Below, one piece after another: positions 1 to 5,650 of a stretch of 8,944 bases of DNA. The notes below the pieces were generated by a model. That model worked only from the letters and a program-made list of their open reading frames with translations. It had not been told where the DNA came from and did no database searches. Position numbers and translations under genes: made by a program. This DNA is from Paracoccaceae bacterium (GTDB taxonomy: Bacteria; Pseudomonadota; Alphaproteobacteria; Rhodobacterales; Rhodobacteraceae): the NCBI GenBank assembly GCA_027069385.1, contig JALXER010000024.1:1-8944 (forward strand). Reading direction: 5' to 3'. Each line of letters begins with the position of its first letter. Positions within the stretch are counted from its first letter, which is position 1.

Positions 1-1
1 C

Positions 2-247
2 GGGGCCGACCTGCCTGCTACGGTCATCCCGTTTCTGCTGCGCGGGGTCAACCTGCTGGGTATCGACAGCGTCATGCAGCCCTATGACAGCCGCCTGCGC
101 GCATGGCAACGCATCGCCGCAGACCTGCCTATGGCCAAACTCGAAACCATGATCCAGCCCGCCACCCTTGCCGACCTGCCTGATCTGGGCCGCGCGATTT
201 TGAAAGGCCGGATCAAAGGCCGCGTGGTGGTTGACGTCAACGCCTGA
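2..247 (+). CDS. acuI: Acryloyl-CoA reductase AcuI, C-terminal part (5' end outside the window)
   Basis: The last 81 codons are present, ending at TGA 245-247. The fragment starts GADLPATVIPFLLRGVNLLG and continues with IDSVMQPY. It ends ILKGRIKGRVVVDVNA, which is the typical C-terminus of the AcuI/YhdH branch of the medium-chain zinc-less quinone oxidoreductase (MDR) family. The family knowledge is that AcuI is a cytosolic NADPH-dependent enzyme reducing toxic acryloyl-CoA to propionyl-CoA. In marine Rhodobacterales it serves DMSP cleavage and demethylation routes and often lies beside dmdA. The Rossmann nucleotide-binding region and the start lie to the left of the window and cannot be inspected. 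The general YhdH-type quinone oxidoreductase name is the alternative, but the RGVNLLGIDSV stretch favours AcuI. A long hairpin begins 14 bases after the stop. Confidence 0.88.
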   Translation, partial: GADLPATVIPFLLRGVNLLGIDSVMQPYDSRLRAWQRIAADLPMAKLETMIQPATLADLPDLGRAILKGRIKGRVVVDVNA

Positions 248-261
248 ACCATTGCTTTCCA

Positions 262-305
262 CCGGAAACGACCTCGTTTGCTTGCGCAAACAAGGTCGTT
301 TCCGG
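262..305. repeat. Long near-perfect hairpin downstream of acuI
   Basis: Two 20-base arms (262-281 and 286-305) pair with a single mismatch (c275/a292) around the loop TTGC. It begins 14 bases after the acuI stop and could form an RNA 3'-end or terminator-like stem on either strand. There is no T-run after the right arm, so a classical intrinsic terminator is not supported. Its centre TTGCTTGCGCAA is the same as in the palindromes at 546-586 and 7924-7965 (read on the opposite strand there), so it may be a relative of those repeats. Confidence 0.75.
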
Positions 306-332
306 CGAACCGCGCCGCCCTGCGGGCGGTGT

Positions 333-396
333 GGGGGCGTTCCGCCCCCTCGCGACTTGGCGTCGCTCCCCCCTGAGAGTATTTATGAAAATTGGA
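333..396 (+). repeat. 64-nt intergenic module ending in AGAGTATTT..TGGA, copy 1
   Basis: It begins with a 7-bp hairpin (333-339/343-349, loop TTC) and ends in a stretch with six C, T, G, then AGAGTATTTATGAAAA and TTGGA. A second copy of identical length lies at 5520-5583 in the same orientation. The last 29 bases differ at only three positions between the two copies, while the middle is more diverged. No protein reading is convincing here. I have seen similar CCCC-GAGTATTT strings between genes in Rhodobacterales, but their role is unknown to me. Confidence 0.65.
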
Positions 397-424
397 CGTC
401 ACTTCCCTTCTTCTTTTCCTAAAC

Positions 425-534
425 ATCCCCGAGGGTGAATGGCGCTTGCGCCAGAGGGGGCAGGCCCCCTGCTTGTGCTCGCACAAGCTCTGCCGATAAG
501 GGGGGCCGCTTGCGGCTCCCCGCAGAGGCAGACG
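425..534 (+). repeat. Hairpin-rich mosaic repeat block upstream of the 535-593 element
   Basis: Two sub-modules recur elsewhere. Bases 425-470 (ATCCCC, GAGGGTGAATGGCGC, then gggggc and a ccccc run) match 7844-7892, with a different small hairpin in each copy: TGGCGC-TT-GCGCCA here and TTGGC-GCA-GCCAA there. Bases 472-534 start with CTTGTGC-TC-GCACAAG and continue CTCTGCCGA, a G-run and CGGCTCCCCG. They match the reverse complement of 5456-5518. No credible ORF covers the stretch. Together with 262-396 and 535-593 it fills most of the acuI-to-672 gap. Confidence 0.6.
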
Positions 535-593
535 CCCCGGCCCAACTGCTGGAGGCTCATTGCGCAAGCAATGATGCCGACAGCAGGCGGGAG
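535..593 (-). repeat. Conserved-tip palindromic element, copy 1 (minus orientation)
   Basis: Read on the minus strand it starts CTCCCGC and ends TTGGGCCGGGG, with a stem between them whose + strand form is ctgctg...tcattgc-gcaa-gcaatga...cagcag (546-586). It is nearly the same as the copy at 7913-7972. This copy lacks one base in the left arm, so its outer stem is imperfect where the other copy is perfect. Bases 594-671 up to the next ORF contain no clear promoter. Confidence 0.7.
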
Positions 594-671
594 GGGGCGG
601 ATCCAGTAGAGTAGCGTCTCCTTTTGGTTATATGAAGTTCCGGATGGCGGAACTGCGTGCTATGGTTGCTT

Positions 672-1184
672 ATGGATTACACTATTTTCACCCCCAGCCC
701 TTCAGCGGGTGGCATAATCAGGCGGCACATCCGGAACCGGGGCTTGCAGCCGCGATATGTGGTGGATTGTCGCGACGAGCTTTCTGATGGCCCGTTATCT
801 CCACTCGACAATCTCCAGCATTTCGCCACCGCCCGCAGCCGGTTTTGGCGCACCCTCAAAACGCCTGTGAGCATGAAAGGTTTGCGGGCATCCCTGCATA
901 AATTGCGCGCCACCATCAAGGCCCGCCCCGTCGAGATTTGGGTGGGTCTACGCCCTAACACGGTGCAAGAGCAGGTCTCGCTGCTCGCCCTTTTGGCACT
1001 GGCGCGCGGGCTGAACCTGCCCCGTGGCCATATCCGCCTGTTGCAGTTTCCCTATGATAAAAGGCGAATAAGCCTTGGTGTGTATCCAGAGGAAGATATG
1101 GCAAACCATCCTCCTGCCAAGGTGCCAAACCCTGCAACCCTACGCCCCAGGACAAGTTGGGGCTGGCAACTCTGGTGCGGCTGA
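672..1184 (+). CDS. Orphan DUF1835-like protein, probably C-terminally truncated
   Basis: This 170-residue reading frame starts at ATG 672; an in-frame GTG at 657 would add five residues. Neither start has a convincing Shine-Dalgarno sequence. The order of features resembles the N-terminal DUF1835 domain: a beta strand near the start (YTIFTPSPSAGG), then VVDCRDELSDGPL at residues 30-42 and ARSRFWRTL at 54-62. EIWVGLRPNTVQEQVSLLAL follows at about 88-107 and then HIRLLQFP. Family members usually continue well beyond this point into a second domain. Here the sequence turns into an unconvincing tail (TLRPRTSWGWQLWCG), so it may be a decayed gene or have lost its 3' half when it came to lie before hisF. 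Its third-position GC looks lower than in the neighbouring genes. The function is unknown. The family match is from memory and uncertain. Confidence 0.5.
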   Translation: MDYTIFTPSPSAGGIIRRHIRNRGLQPRYVVDCRDELSDGPLSPLDNLQHFATARSRFWRTLKTPVSMKGLRASLHKLRATIKARPVEIWVGLRPNTVQEQVSLLALLALARGLNLPRGHIRLLQFPYDKRRISLGVYPEEDMANHPPAKVPNPATLRPRTSWGWQLWCG

Positions 1185-1222
1185 ATTATATTGCCCGCGA
1201 GCGCAGCAACACCGGTATTTCA

Positions 1223-1981
1223 ATGCTTAAAACCCGCATAATCCCTTGTCTCGACGTCAAGGACGGTCGCGTCGTCAAAGGGGTCAACTTTGTTGATCTG
1301 ATCGATGCCGGCGATCCGGTGGAATCGGCCAAGGCCTATGATGCGGCGGGGGCGGACGAGCTGTGTTTCCTCGACATTGCCGCCACGCTGGAAAACCGTG
1401 GCACCATGTATGACGTGGCGCGGCGCACGGCCGAGCAATGCTTTATGCCGCTTACCATCGGCGGCGGTGTGCGCGGGCCTGAGGACGTGCGCAAGCTGCT
1501 GCTGGCGGGGGCCGACAAGGTGTCGTTCAACTCTGCAGCGGTGGCCGACCCCGAGGTCATCGCGGCAGCGGCCAACAAGTTTGGCAACCAGTGCATTGTC
1601 GTGGCTATTGATGCGAAAACCGTGGCCGATGGCAAGTGGGAGATCTTCACCCATGGCGGCCAGCGCCCCACCGGTATCGACGCGGTTGAATTTGCCAAGC
1701 TGATGGAGGCCAAGGGCGCGGGCGAAATCCTGCTGACCAGCATGGACCGCGACGGCACCAAGGCGGGGTTCAACCTGCCCCTGACCCGTGCCATTGCCGA
1801 TGCCGTGCATATTCCGGTGATCGCCTCGGGTGGTGTGGGCAATCTGCAACATCTGGTCGAGGGTGTGACAAAGGGCCATGCTTCGGCGGTACTTGCCGCT
1901 TCCATTTTCCATTTCGGTGAGTATACCATTGGGCAGGCAAAAGAATACATGCAGGAGGCCGGGGTTCCGGTTCGGTTATAA
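1223..1981 (+). CDS. hisF: Imidazole glycerol phosphate synthase, cyclase subunit HisF
   Basis: The 252-residue (beta/alpha)8 barrel is close to the usual HisF length of about 253. With glutaminase subunit HisH it uses ammonia and PRFAR to make imidazole glycerol phosphate and AICAR in cytosolic histidine synthesis. MLKTRIIPCLDVKDGRVVKG is the canonical N-terminus and fixes the start at ATG 1223, although no strong Shine-Dalgarno sequence precedes it. The catalytic aspartates are D11 (CLDV) and D130 (VAIDAK). Phosphate-binding loops are visible at LTIGGGVR (77-84), DRDGT (175-179) and ASGGVG (201-206). The stop TAA directly abuts the hisE ATG. HisA and HisH, commonly upstream in Rhodobacterales, are not adjacent here; the preceding ORF is unrelated to the pathway. 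Confidence 0.97.
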   Translation: MLKTRIIPCLDVKDGRVVKGVNFVDLIDAGDPVESAKAYDAAGADELCFLDIAATLENRGTMYDVARRTAEQCFMPLTIGGGVRGPEDVRKLLLAGADKVSFNSAAVADPEVIAAAANKFGNQCIVVAIDAKTVADGKWEIFTHGGQRPTGIDAVEFAKLMEAKGAGEILLTSMDRDGTKAGFNLPLTRAIADAVHIPVIASGGVGNLQHLVEGVTKGHASAVLAASIFHFGEYTIGQAKEYMQEAGVPVRL

Positions 1982-2299
1982 ATGGCAAATGTACTAACCC
2001 GTCTGGCTAAAACCATCGAAAGCCGCAAAGGCGAGGACGAAAAGAAATCCTATGCGGCCAAGCTGTTTGCCCGTGGCCCGAGCAAATGCGCCGAAAAATT
2101 TGGCGAGGAAGCGGTAGAGGCCATCATTGCCGCCGCCAAGAATGACAAGCAAAACCTGACCGAGGAGGCCGCCGACGTGCTGTTTCACATGCTGGTCATG
2201 CTTTCGTCCCGCGATGTAAAGTGGAAGGATGTGCTGGCCGAGCTTAAACGCCGCGAGGGCACCTCGGGCATTGTCGAAAAACAATCGCGCGGAAAATGA
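1982..2299 (+). CDS. hisE: Phosphoribosyl-ATP pyrophosphatase HisE
   Basis: The 105-residue protein hydrolyses phosphoribosyl-ATP to phosphoribosyl-AMP, the second step of histidine synthesis. It is the stand-alone HisE type of the MazG-like all-alpha NTP pyrophosphatase superfamily. The metal-binding signature is complete: E42, E43 and E46 in AEKFGEEAVEAI, and E62 and D65 in TEEAADVLFH. An RGPSKCAEKF stretch typical of HisE precedes it. The ATG follows the hisF stop with no gap and has no close Shine-Dalgarno sequence (a GGAGG lies more than 20 bases upstream), so translational coupling to hisF is likely. Its stop TGA overlaps the manC start as ATGA. Confidence 0.96.
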   Translation: MANVLTRLAKTIESRKGEDEKKSYAAKLFARGPSKCAEKFGEEAVEAIIAAAKNDKQNLTEEAADVLFHMLVMLSSRDVKWKDVLAELKRREGTSGIVEKQSRGK

Positions 2300-3690
2300 C
2301 CGCGCGGGTTCATCCGGTTATCCTGTGCGGGGGCGGGGGCACGCGCCTGTGGCCCAAATCCCGACAAAGCTATCCCAAGCAATTCAGCGCTTTGCTGGAT
2401 GAAAACAGCCTGCTGCACAACACGCTTGACCGGCTAAGCGGCCCCGATTTCGCCGCCCCGCTGCTGCTGACCCGCGAGGCGTTTCGCTTTGTCGTCGGGG
2501 AGCATCTGGCACAATCGGGCATTCCGCAGGGCCGGATCCTGATCGAGCCGGAGCCGCGCAATACCGCCCCCGCAATCGCGGCGGCCGCGCTGCTGTTGTC
2601 GCGCGATGACCCGCAGGCGCTAATGTTGGTTGCCCCTTCCGACCATCTGGTCGGGCAGGCCGCCCTGACCCGCGCCATTGCGCAGGCCAAACCCGCCGCG
2701 CTGGCCGGTCAGATCGTGTGTTTTGGCGTGCAGCCCGACCACCCCGCCACCGGATACGGCTATATCGAGACCACGGGTCCGGGTGTGGCCCCGATCAAAC
2801 GCTTTGTCGAAAAACCGCCGTTGCCCGAAGCCAAGACAATGCTGGCCGCCGGAACCTATCTGTGGAATGCGGGGCTGTTCCTGTTTCGCGCCGATACCAT
2901 TCTTGCGGCGCTGGCCGCCCACGCGCCTGCGGTGTTGAAGGCGGCGCAACGCGCGGTTGATGGCTCGGCCATGGACCTCGATTTTCGCCGTCTCGGAGCC
3001 GAATTCGCCAAAGCCCCCGATATTTCAATTGATTATGCGGTGATGGAGCGCGCCATGAATTGCACCGTGGTGCCGATTTCGGGGCACTGGAACGATCTGG
3101 GCAGTTGGCAAACCGTCTGGGATGAAAGCCCCAAAGACCCGCAGGGTGTTGCCGGCGACGGGGTGGCCATCGGGTGTTCGGATACGCTGCTGAGCGGTGG
3201 CGATATGGCGGTTGTCGGGATCGGCCTGCACAATATCGCCGTGATCGCCACGCCCGACGCGGTGCTGGTTACGGCGCTGGACCAGACCCAGAAGGTCGGC
3301 GAGGCGGTGGCGCTGCTACGCAAGGCCAATGCCCCGCAAGCCGACGCCTTTCAGCGCGAATACCGGCCGTGGGGCTGGTTCGAGACGATTTCCAAGGCCG
3401 GGCGCTATCATGTCAAACGGATCTCGGTCAAACCCGGCGGGCGGCTTAGCCTGCAAAGCCACGAACATCGCTCGGAACACTGGGTGATTGTAGAGGGGGT
3501 CGCCACCGTAACGGTCGGGCAGACCACAAAGGATGTGCTGGCCAATCAGTCGCTGTATGTGCCGCTCGGGGCCAAGCATCGGCTGGAGAACCTGACGGAT
3601 CGGGAGTTGACGATTATCGAAACGCAGGTGGGCGATTACCTGCAAGAGGACGATATCATTCGCTATGATGATATCTATGACCGGCGGTAG
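2296..3690 (+). CDS. manC: Bifunctional mannose-1-phosphate guanylyltransferase / mannose-6-phosphate isomerase
   Basis: The 464-residue two-domain protein has the length and order of the AlgA/ManC/CpsB (type II PMI) family. The N-terminal nucleotidyltransferase domain (about 5-330) carries LCGGGGTRLWPKSR (10-23), PSDH (114-117) and VEKP (171-174). It also has WNAGLF (190-195), SIDYAVME (244-251) and GHWNDLGSW (263-271). The C-terminal cupin (about 355-460) carries REYRPWGWF, SVKPGGRLSLQSHEHRSEHW with metal-ligand candidates around H389-H395, and YVPLGAKHRLEN. The reactions are fructose-6-P to mannose-6-P and mannose-1-P plus GTP to GDP-mannose, which feeds exopolysaccharide, LPS or GDP-fucose routes in the cytosol. 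It overlaps hisE by four bases, so it is co-transcribed and probably coupled. No polysaccharide genes are visible nearby. The symbol could equally be cpsB or algA. Confidence 0.95.
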   Translation: MTARVHPVILCGGGGTRLWPKSRQSYPKQFSALLDENSLLHNTLDRLSGPDFAAPLLLTREAFRFVVGEHLAQSGIPQGRILIEPEPRNTAPAIAAAALLLSRDDPQALMLVAPSDHLVGQAALTRAIAQAKPAALAGQIVCFGVQPDHPATGYGYIETTGPGVAPIKRFVEKPPLPEAKTMLAAGTYLWNAGLFLFRADTILAALAAHAPAVLKAAQRAVDGSAMDLDFRRLGAEFAKAPDISIDYAVMERAMNCTVVPISGHWNDLGSWQTVWDESPKDPQGVAGDGVAIGCSDTLLSGGDMAVVGIGLHNIAVIATPDAVLVTALDQTQKVGEAVALLRKANAPQADAFQREYRPWGWFETISKAGRYHVKRISVKPGGRLSLQSHEHRSEHWVIVEGVATVTVGQTTKDVLANQSLYVPLGAKHRLENLTDRELTIIETQVGDYLQEDDIIRYDDIYDRR

Positions 3691-3698
3691 AGGGGGCG

Positions 3699-3756
3699 CT
3701 CCCGCACGCCAGCCCGTGATTGCTTACGCAATCAGGACTTCTGTTTGGGCCGGGCG
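3699..3756 (+). repeat. Conserved-tip palindromic element, copy 2 (plus orientation)
   Basis: It begins eight bases after the manC stop with CTCCCGC, then ACGCCAGCC. A stem TGATTGC-TTAC-GCAATCA (3718-3735) follows and the element closes with GTTTGGGCCGGGC. The tips match the other four copies while the stem sequence is its own. Directly after it, GCCTCGGCG occurs twice 11 bases apart (3756-3764 and 3767-3775), and a perfect GTCCGG-G-CCGGAC dyad lies at 3778-3790. It may form the 3' end of the hisFE-manC transcript, but there is no T-run. Confidence 0.65.
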
Positions 3757-3854
3757 CCTCGGCGTTGCCTCGGCGCGGTCCGGGCCGGACGGTTTGCGCG
3801 CAAGGTTTCGGCGAGGGGACGTGTGATCGAGGTAGTTCAAACCACACCGGAGAC

Positions 3855-3881
3855 AAAAAAAAGGGGCCGAGCGGCCCCTTT
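3855..3881 (-). terminator. Intrinsic terminator of the minus-strand DUF6280-type gene
   Basis: Bases 3860-3868 and 3873-3881 form a perfect 9-bp GC-rich stem with loop GAGC. Eight consecutive A at 3855-3862 read as an U-run at the 3' side on the minus strand. It lies 20 to 50 bases beyond the stop of the minus-strand gene at 3902, in the right place and orientation. For the convergent manC transcript the run after the stem is only TTT, so terminator activity in that direction would be weaker. Confidence 0.88.
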
Positions 3882-3901
3882 CAAGATAGCGGGATTACGG
3901 C

Positions 3902-4216
3902 TTAAGCCGCTGCAGCCTGCGCCGCCTGACGTTCGCTTTCCTCACGCGAGAGCGCAACCGAGGTCCGAACCCCGCGGCCGACAAATTCCATCATGCCCGA
4001 AACGCAGCGTTCCGACGGGTCGATCCCGGCGCACATCAGCACCTCGCGCCCGTCGCGCGACCGCGCCCAGCGGGCAATGACCTCGGGGCCGTTTCCATAT
4101 TTCTTGTCGTCGGCGATGGCATCGTCCAGCGCCGCCAACACCACAGCCGCAAACAGTTTCTGGGCGCGGGCGCCCTGATCATTTGCGTAAGCCGTTGAAT
4201 CAACGAAATCGAACAT
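3902..4216 (-). CDS. DUF6280-type conserved small protein of unknown function
   Basis: This 104-residue soluble protein has no signal peptide or membrane segment. The start ATG (4214-4216) is chosen because a strong Shine-Dalgarno AAGGAG lies six bases upstream (complement 4223-4228). A longer in-frame reading to 4297 lacks such a site and runs into the upstream inverted repeat. The core LFAAVVLAALDDAIADDKKY (residues 21-40) is followed by GNGPEVIARWARSRDGREVL and CAGIDPSERC. GRGVRTSVALSREESER comes next and an Ala/Gln-rich tail ends the protein. I recognise this as a family strongly conserved in Rhodobacterales, annotated DUF6280, with no known role. It is mostly helical and charged by eye, with two Cys at positions 62 and 71. 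It is a single-gene unit: own ribosome site, own terminator, and a divergent transporter gene across an AT-rich region. Confidence 0.88.
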   Translation of the reverse strand: MFDFVDSTAYANDQGARAQKLFAAVVLAALDDAIADDKKYGNGPEVIARWARSRDGREVLMCAGIDPSERCVSGMMEFVGRGVRTSVALSREESERQAAQAAAA

Positions 4217-4519
4217 TCGCTGCTCCTTCTTAAAATTCATAAGGTGTGCAGCGCAATATGACCATTTTTCGGCGCTACAGAAGTGCAAATAATGCATGGC
4301 TGCTATGCATTATTTGCATGAATTGCATTTCAAGCGACAAAATTCAGCGAGATTTACGCGAGATTTTCGATGTAATATATTGATATATATATTATTTCGC
4401 TTTTTGCCGCCACTAACATTGAAAAGCCCCCGGCCACTCTGTCAGGATGCTGTTTCGGCGGATCACCGCTTGACCAAATGGACAAATTACTAAAATGCTT
4501 GGCTCTGAAAGGGTCAAAA
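4217..4519. promoter_or_regulatory. AT-rich divergent regulatory region
   Basis: About 300 bases separate the start of the minus-strand DUF6280-type gene from the plus-strand transporter, and no convincing gene lies between. It is the only AT-rich part of the window and contrasts sharply with the GC-rich repeat gaps. It holds the Shine-Dalgarno site of the minus-strand gene, a perfect 14-bp inverted repeat (4284-4318), and two GCGAGATTT direct repeats starting 11 bases apart (4347-4355 and 4358-4366). An almost pure AT stretch lies around 4373-4394 and could contain a -10 box for the transporter (TATATT at 4388-4393 with a poor TTTCGA 17 bases upstream). The promoter positions are guesses; the divergent layout is the firm part. 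Confidence 0.55.
4284..4318. promoter_or_regulatory. Perfect 14-bp inverted repeat, candidate operator
   Basis: The arms TGCAAATAATGCAT (4284-4297) and ATGCATTATTTGCA (4305-4318) are exact reverse complements with a 7-base spacer GGCTGCT. A further TGCATGAATTGCA run overlaps the right arm (4315-4327). The repeat lies 68-102 bases upstream of the DUF6280-type start and about 200 bases upstream of the transporter start. Symmetry, AT-rich arms and promoter location suit a dimeric regulator. A weak RNA stem is the alternative, since no U-run follows. The regulator is unknown. Confidence 0.6.
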
Positions 4520-5437
4520 ATGTCAAACCAGCCAGAATCTGACCGCCGTTTACCCGCAGATCCGCCCGAGCACAACAACTTATCTGCAATTTTATGGATT
4601 CTTTTTTCGGTGCTGGCCTCCAGTGCCATGGCGATTGGGGTGCGTGATGTGTCAAGCCAGTTGGACAGCCGGATGATCGTATTTGGCCGGGCGCTGGTTT
4701 CGACCGGGATACTGATGGGTGTGGTGATGGCCTCGGGCCGGTTGCGCGGGGTGCTCCGGTTCAGCCGGCCGGGGCAACATCTGGCGCGTGGGCTGGCGAT
4801 TGCCGGTTCGACCCATCTGGGGTTCTATGCCATTGCCAACCTACCCCTTGCGCAAGTGACGGTGCTGTTTTTCACCGCGCCGATCTGGGCAACCGTCATG
4901 GCGGTGCTAGTCCACAAAGAAACCGTCGGGCCGCGCAGGGTCGGTGCAACCGCGCTGGGTTTTGCCGGTGCGCTGATTGTGCTGCGCCCGGGGTTTTCGG
5001 GCTTTCAACCGGCAATGATCGCGGCACTGGGCAGTTCGGTGCTGTTTGCCCTGGCCCTGACCATGTCGCGCGGACTGGCCCGGGCCGACGGCGCGCTTTC
5101 GGCCTATTTCTCGTCGGTGGTCATTACCACGCTGGCAAGCCTGCCCTTTGTGCTGCCGGTGTTGGCGGTGCCCGATGACCCGCGCGGCTGGATCGCTGCG
5201 ATGGTGGTTGTGCTGGGCGGAATGATCCGCGGCTATGCGGATATAGAGGCCTATCGGCTGGGCGAAGCCGCCATTCTTGCCCCGATCACCTACCTGCGCC
5301 TGGCATTCATCGCCACGGCTGCATATTTTATCTATAACGAGATCCCCGATATTCCGACGCTGCTGGGCTTTACGGTTATCGTCACCGCCTCGATCTATAT
5401 CACCCGTCGCGAGGCCCTTGCGACACGGCACCCCTAA
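4520..5437 (+). CDS. DMT-superfamily (EamA) inner-membrane transporter
   Basis: The 305-residue protein has about ten hydrophobic segments and two EamA repeats (about 21-156 and 168-296), the usual drug/metabolite transporter plan. A charged N-terminal stretch (MSNQPESDRRLPADPPEHNN) precedes the first helix, which suits a cytosolic N-terminus. Recognisable family stretches are FGRALVSTG (55-63), HLGFYAIANLPLAQ (99-112) and FTAPIWATVMAVLVHKETVG (118-137). ATG 4520 is preferred because GAAAGGG lies just upstream. An in-frame ATG at 4478 would add 14 residues but has no ribosome site. The family includes amino-acid, nucleoside, riboflavin and S-adenosylmethionine exporters or importers; the substrate cannot be read from the sequence. 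It stands alone on the plus strand, divergent from the DUF6280-type gene. Confidence 0.9.
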   Translation: MSNQPESDRRLPADPPEHNNLSAILWILFSVLASSAMAIGVRDVSSQLDSRMIVFGRALVSTGILMGVVMASGRLRGVLRFSRPGQHLARGLAIAGSTHLGFYAIANLPLAQVTVLFFTAPIWATVMAVLVHKETVGPRRVGATALGFAGALIVLRPGFSGFQPAMIAALGSSVLFALALTMSRGLARADGALSAYFSSVVITTLASLPFVLPVLAVPDDPRGWIAAMVVVLGGMIRGYADIEAYRLGEAAILAPITYLRLAFIATAAYFIYNEIPDIPTLLGFTVIVTASIYITRREALATRHP

Positions 5438-5447
5438 CCAGCGTTGT

Positions 5448-5518
5448 CCCCGAGGGCCGTCTACCTCCTCGGGGAGCCGTAAACGCCCCCCTCGTCGGCA
5501 GAGCTTGTGTGCCACAAG
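5448..5518 (-). repeat. Hairpin-rich mosaic repeat block after the DMT gene
   Basis: It begins 11 bases after the transporter stop with an 8-bp stem CCCCGAGG/CCTCGGGG (5448-5455 and 5467-5474) that may mark the 3' end of the message. Read on the minus strand, 5456-5518 matches 472-534: CTTGTG hairpin, CTCTGCCGA, G-run, CGGCTCCCCG, then a GTAGACGG/GCAGACGC stretch. The hairpin loops differ (CTTGTG-TGC-CACAAG here on the + strand), but the stem ends are the same. No protein is evident. Confidence 0.6.
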
Positions 5519-5519
5519 C

Positions 5520-5583
5520 GGGGGCGTTCTGCCCCCCTTGCCGTTCCGGCAATTCCCCCCTTAGAGTATTTGTGAAAAATGGA
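5520..5583 (+). repeat. 64-nt intergenic module ending in AGAGTATTT..TGGA, copy 2
   Basis: It has the same length and orientation as 333-396 and aligns without gaps. It shows the same GGGGGCGTTC-type hairpin at the left, a run of six C, and TTAGAGTATTTGTGAAAA before ATGGA. The middle (TTGCCGTTCCGGCAA, a small dyad of its own) differs from copy 1. It separates two minus-oriented repeat blocks in the gap between the transporter and ftsY. Confidence 0.65.
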
Positions 5584-5650
5584 AGGTGTTATTGCCTCAC
5601 GCATGTGACGGGGGTACGGGGGCTGGCCCCCGCGGGCCGAACGAAGTGAG

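Noticed and set aside
231..422. Short plus-strand frame from the acuI end through the first hairpin
   Set aside because: It would translate the palindrome and GC-rich repeat modules; no ribosome site and no protein-like pattern.
82..567. Open minus-strand reading frame of 161 codons across the acuI end and the repeats
   Set aside because: It is antisense to the clear acuI tail and then runs through hairpin repeats; the product is Arg/Ala-rich without any family feature.
262..593. CRISPR array or tRNA/sRNA gene in the acuI downstream gap
   Set aside because: Repeats are not regularly spaced, there are no unique spacers of constant size, and no cloverleaf or known RNA pattern fits.
632..787. 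Small ATG frame MKFRMAELRAMVAYG... ahead of the DUF1835-like ORF
   Set aside because: About 51 codons, largely overlapping the better-supported frame, without a Shine-Dalgarno sequence.
1220..1912. Long minus-strand frames opposite hisF (also opposite manC and ftsY)
   Set aside because: Typical antisense shadows of high-GC genes; the sense strand encodes complete, motif-bearing proteins.
3720..4080. Plus-strand frames across the manC-DUF6280 gap
   Set aside because: They pass through the palindromic element, the intrinsic terminator and the antisense of the DUF6280-type gene.
4296..4493. Small plus-strand frame in the AT-rich divergent region
   Set aside because: It starts inside the inverted repeat, has no ribosome site and gives no recognisable protein.
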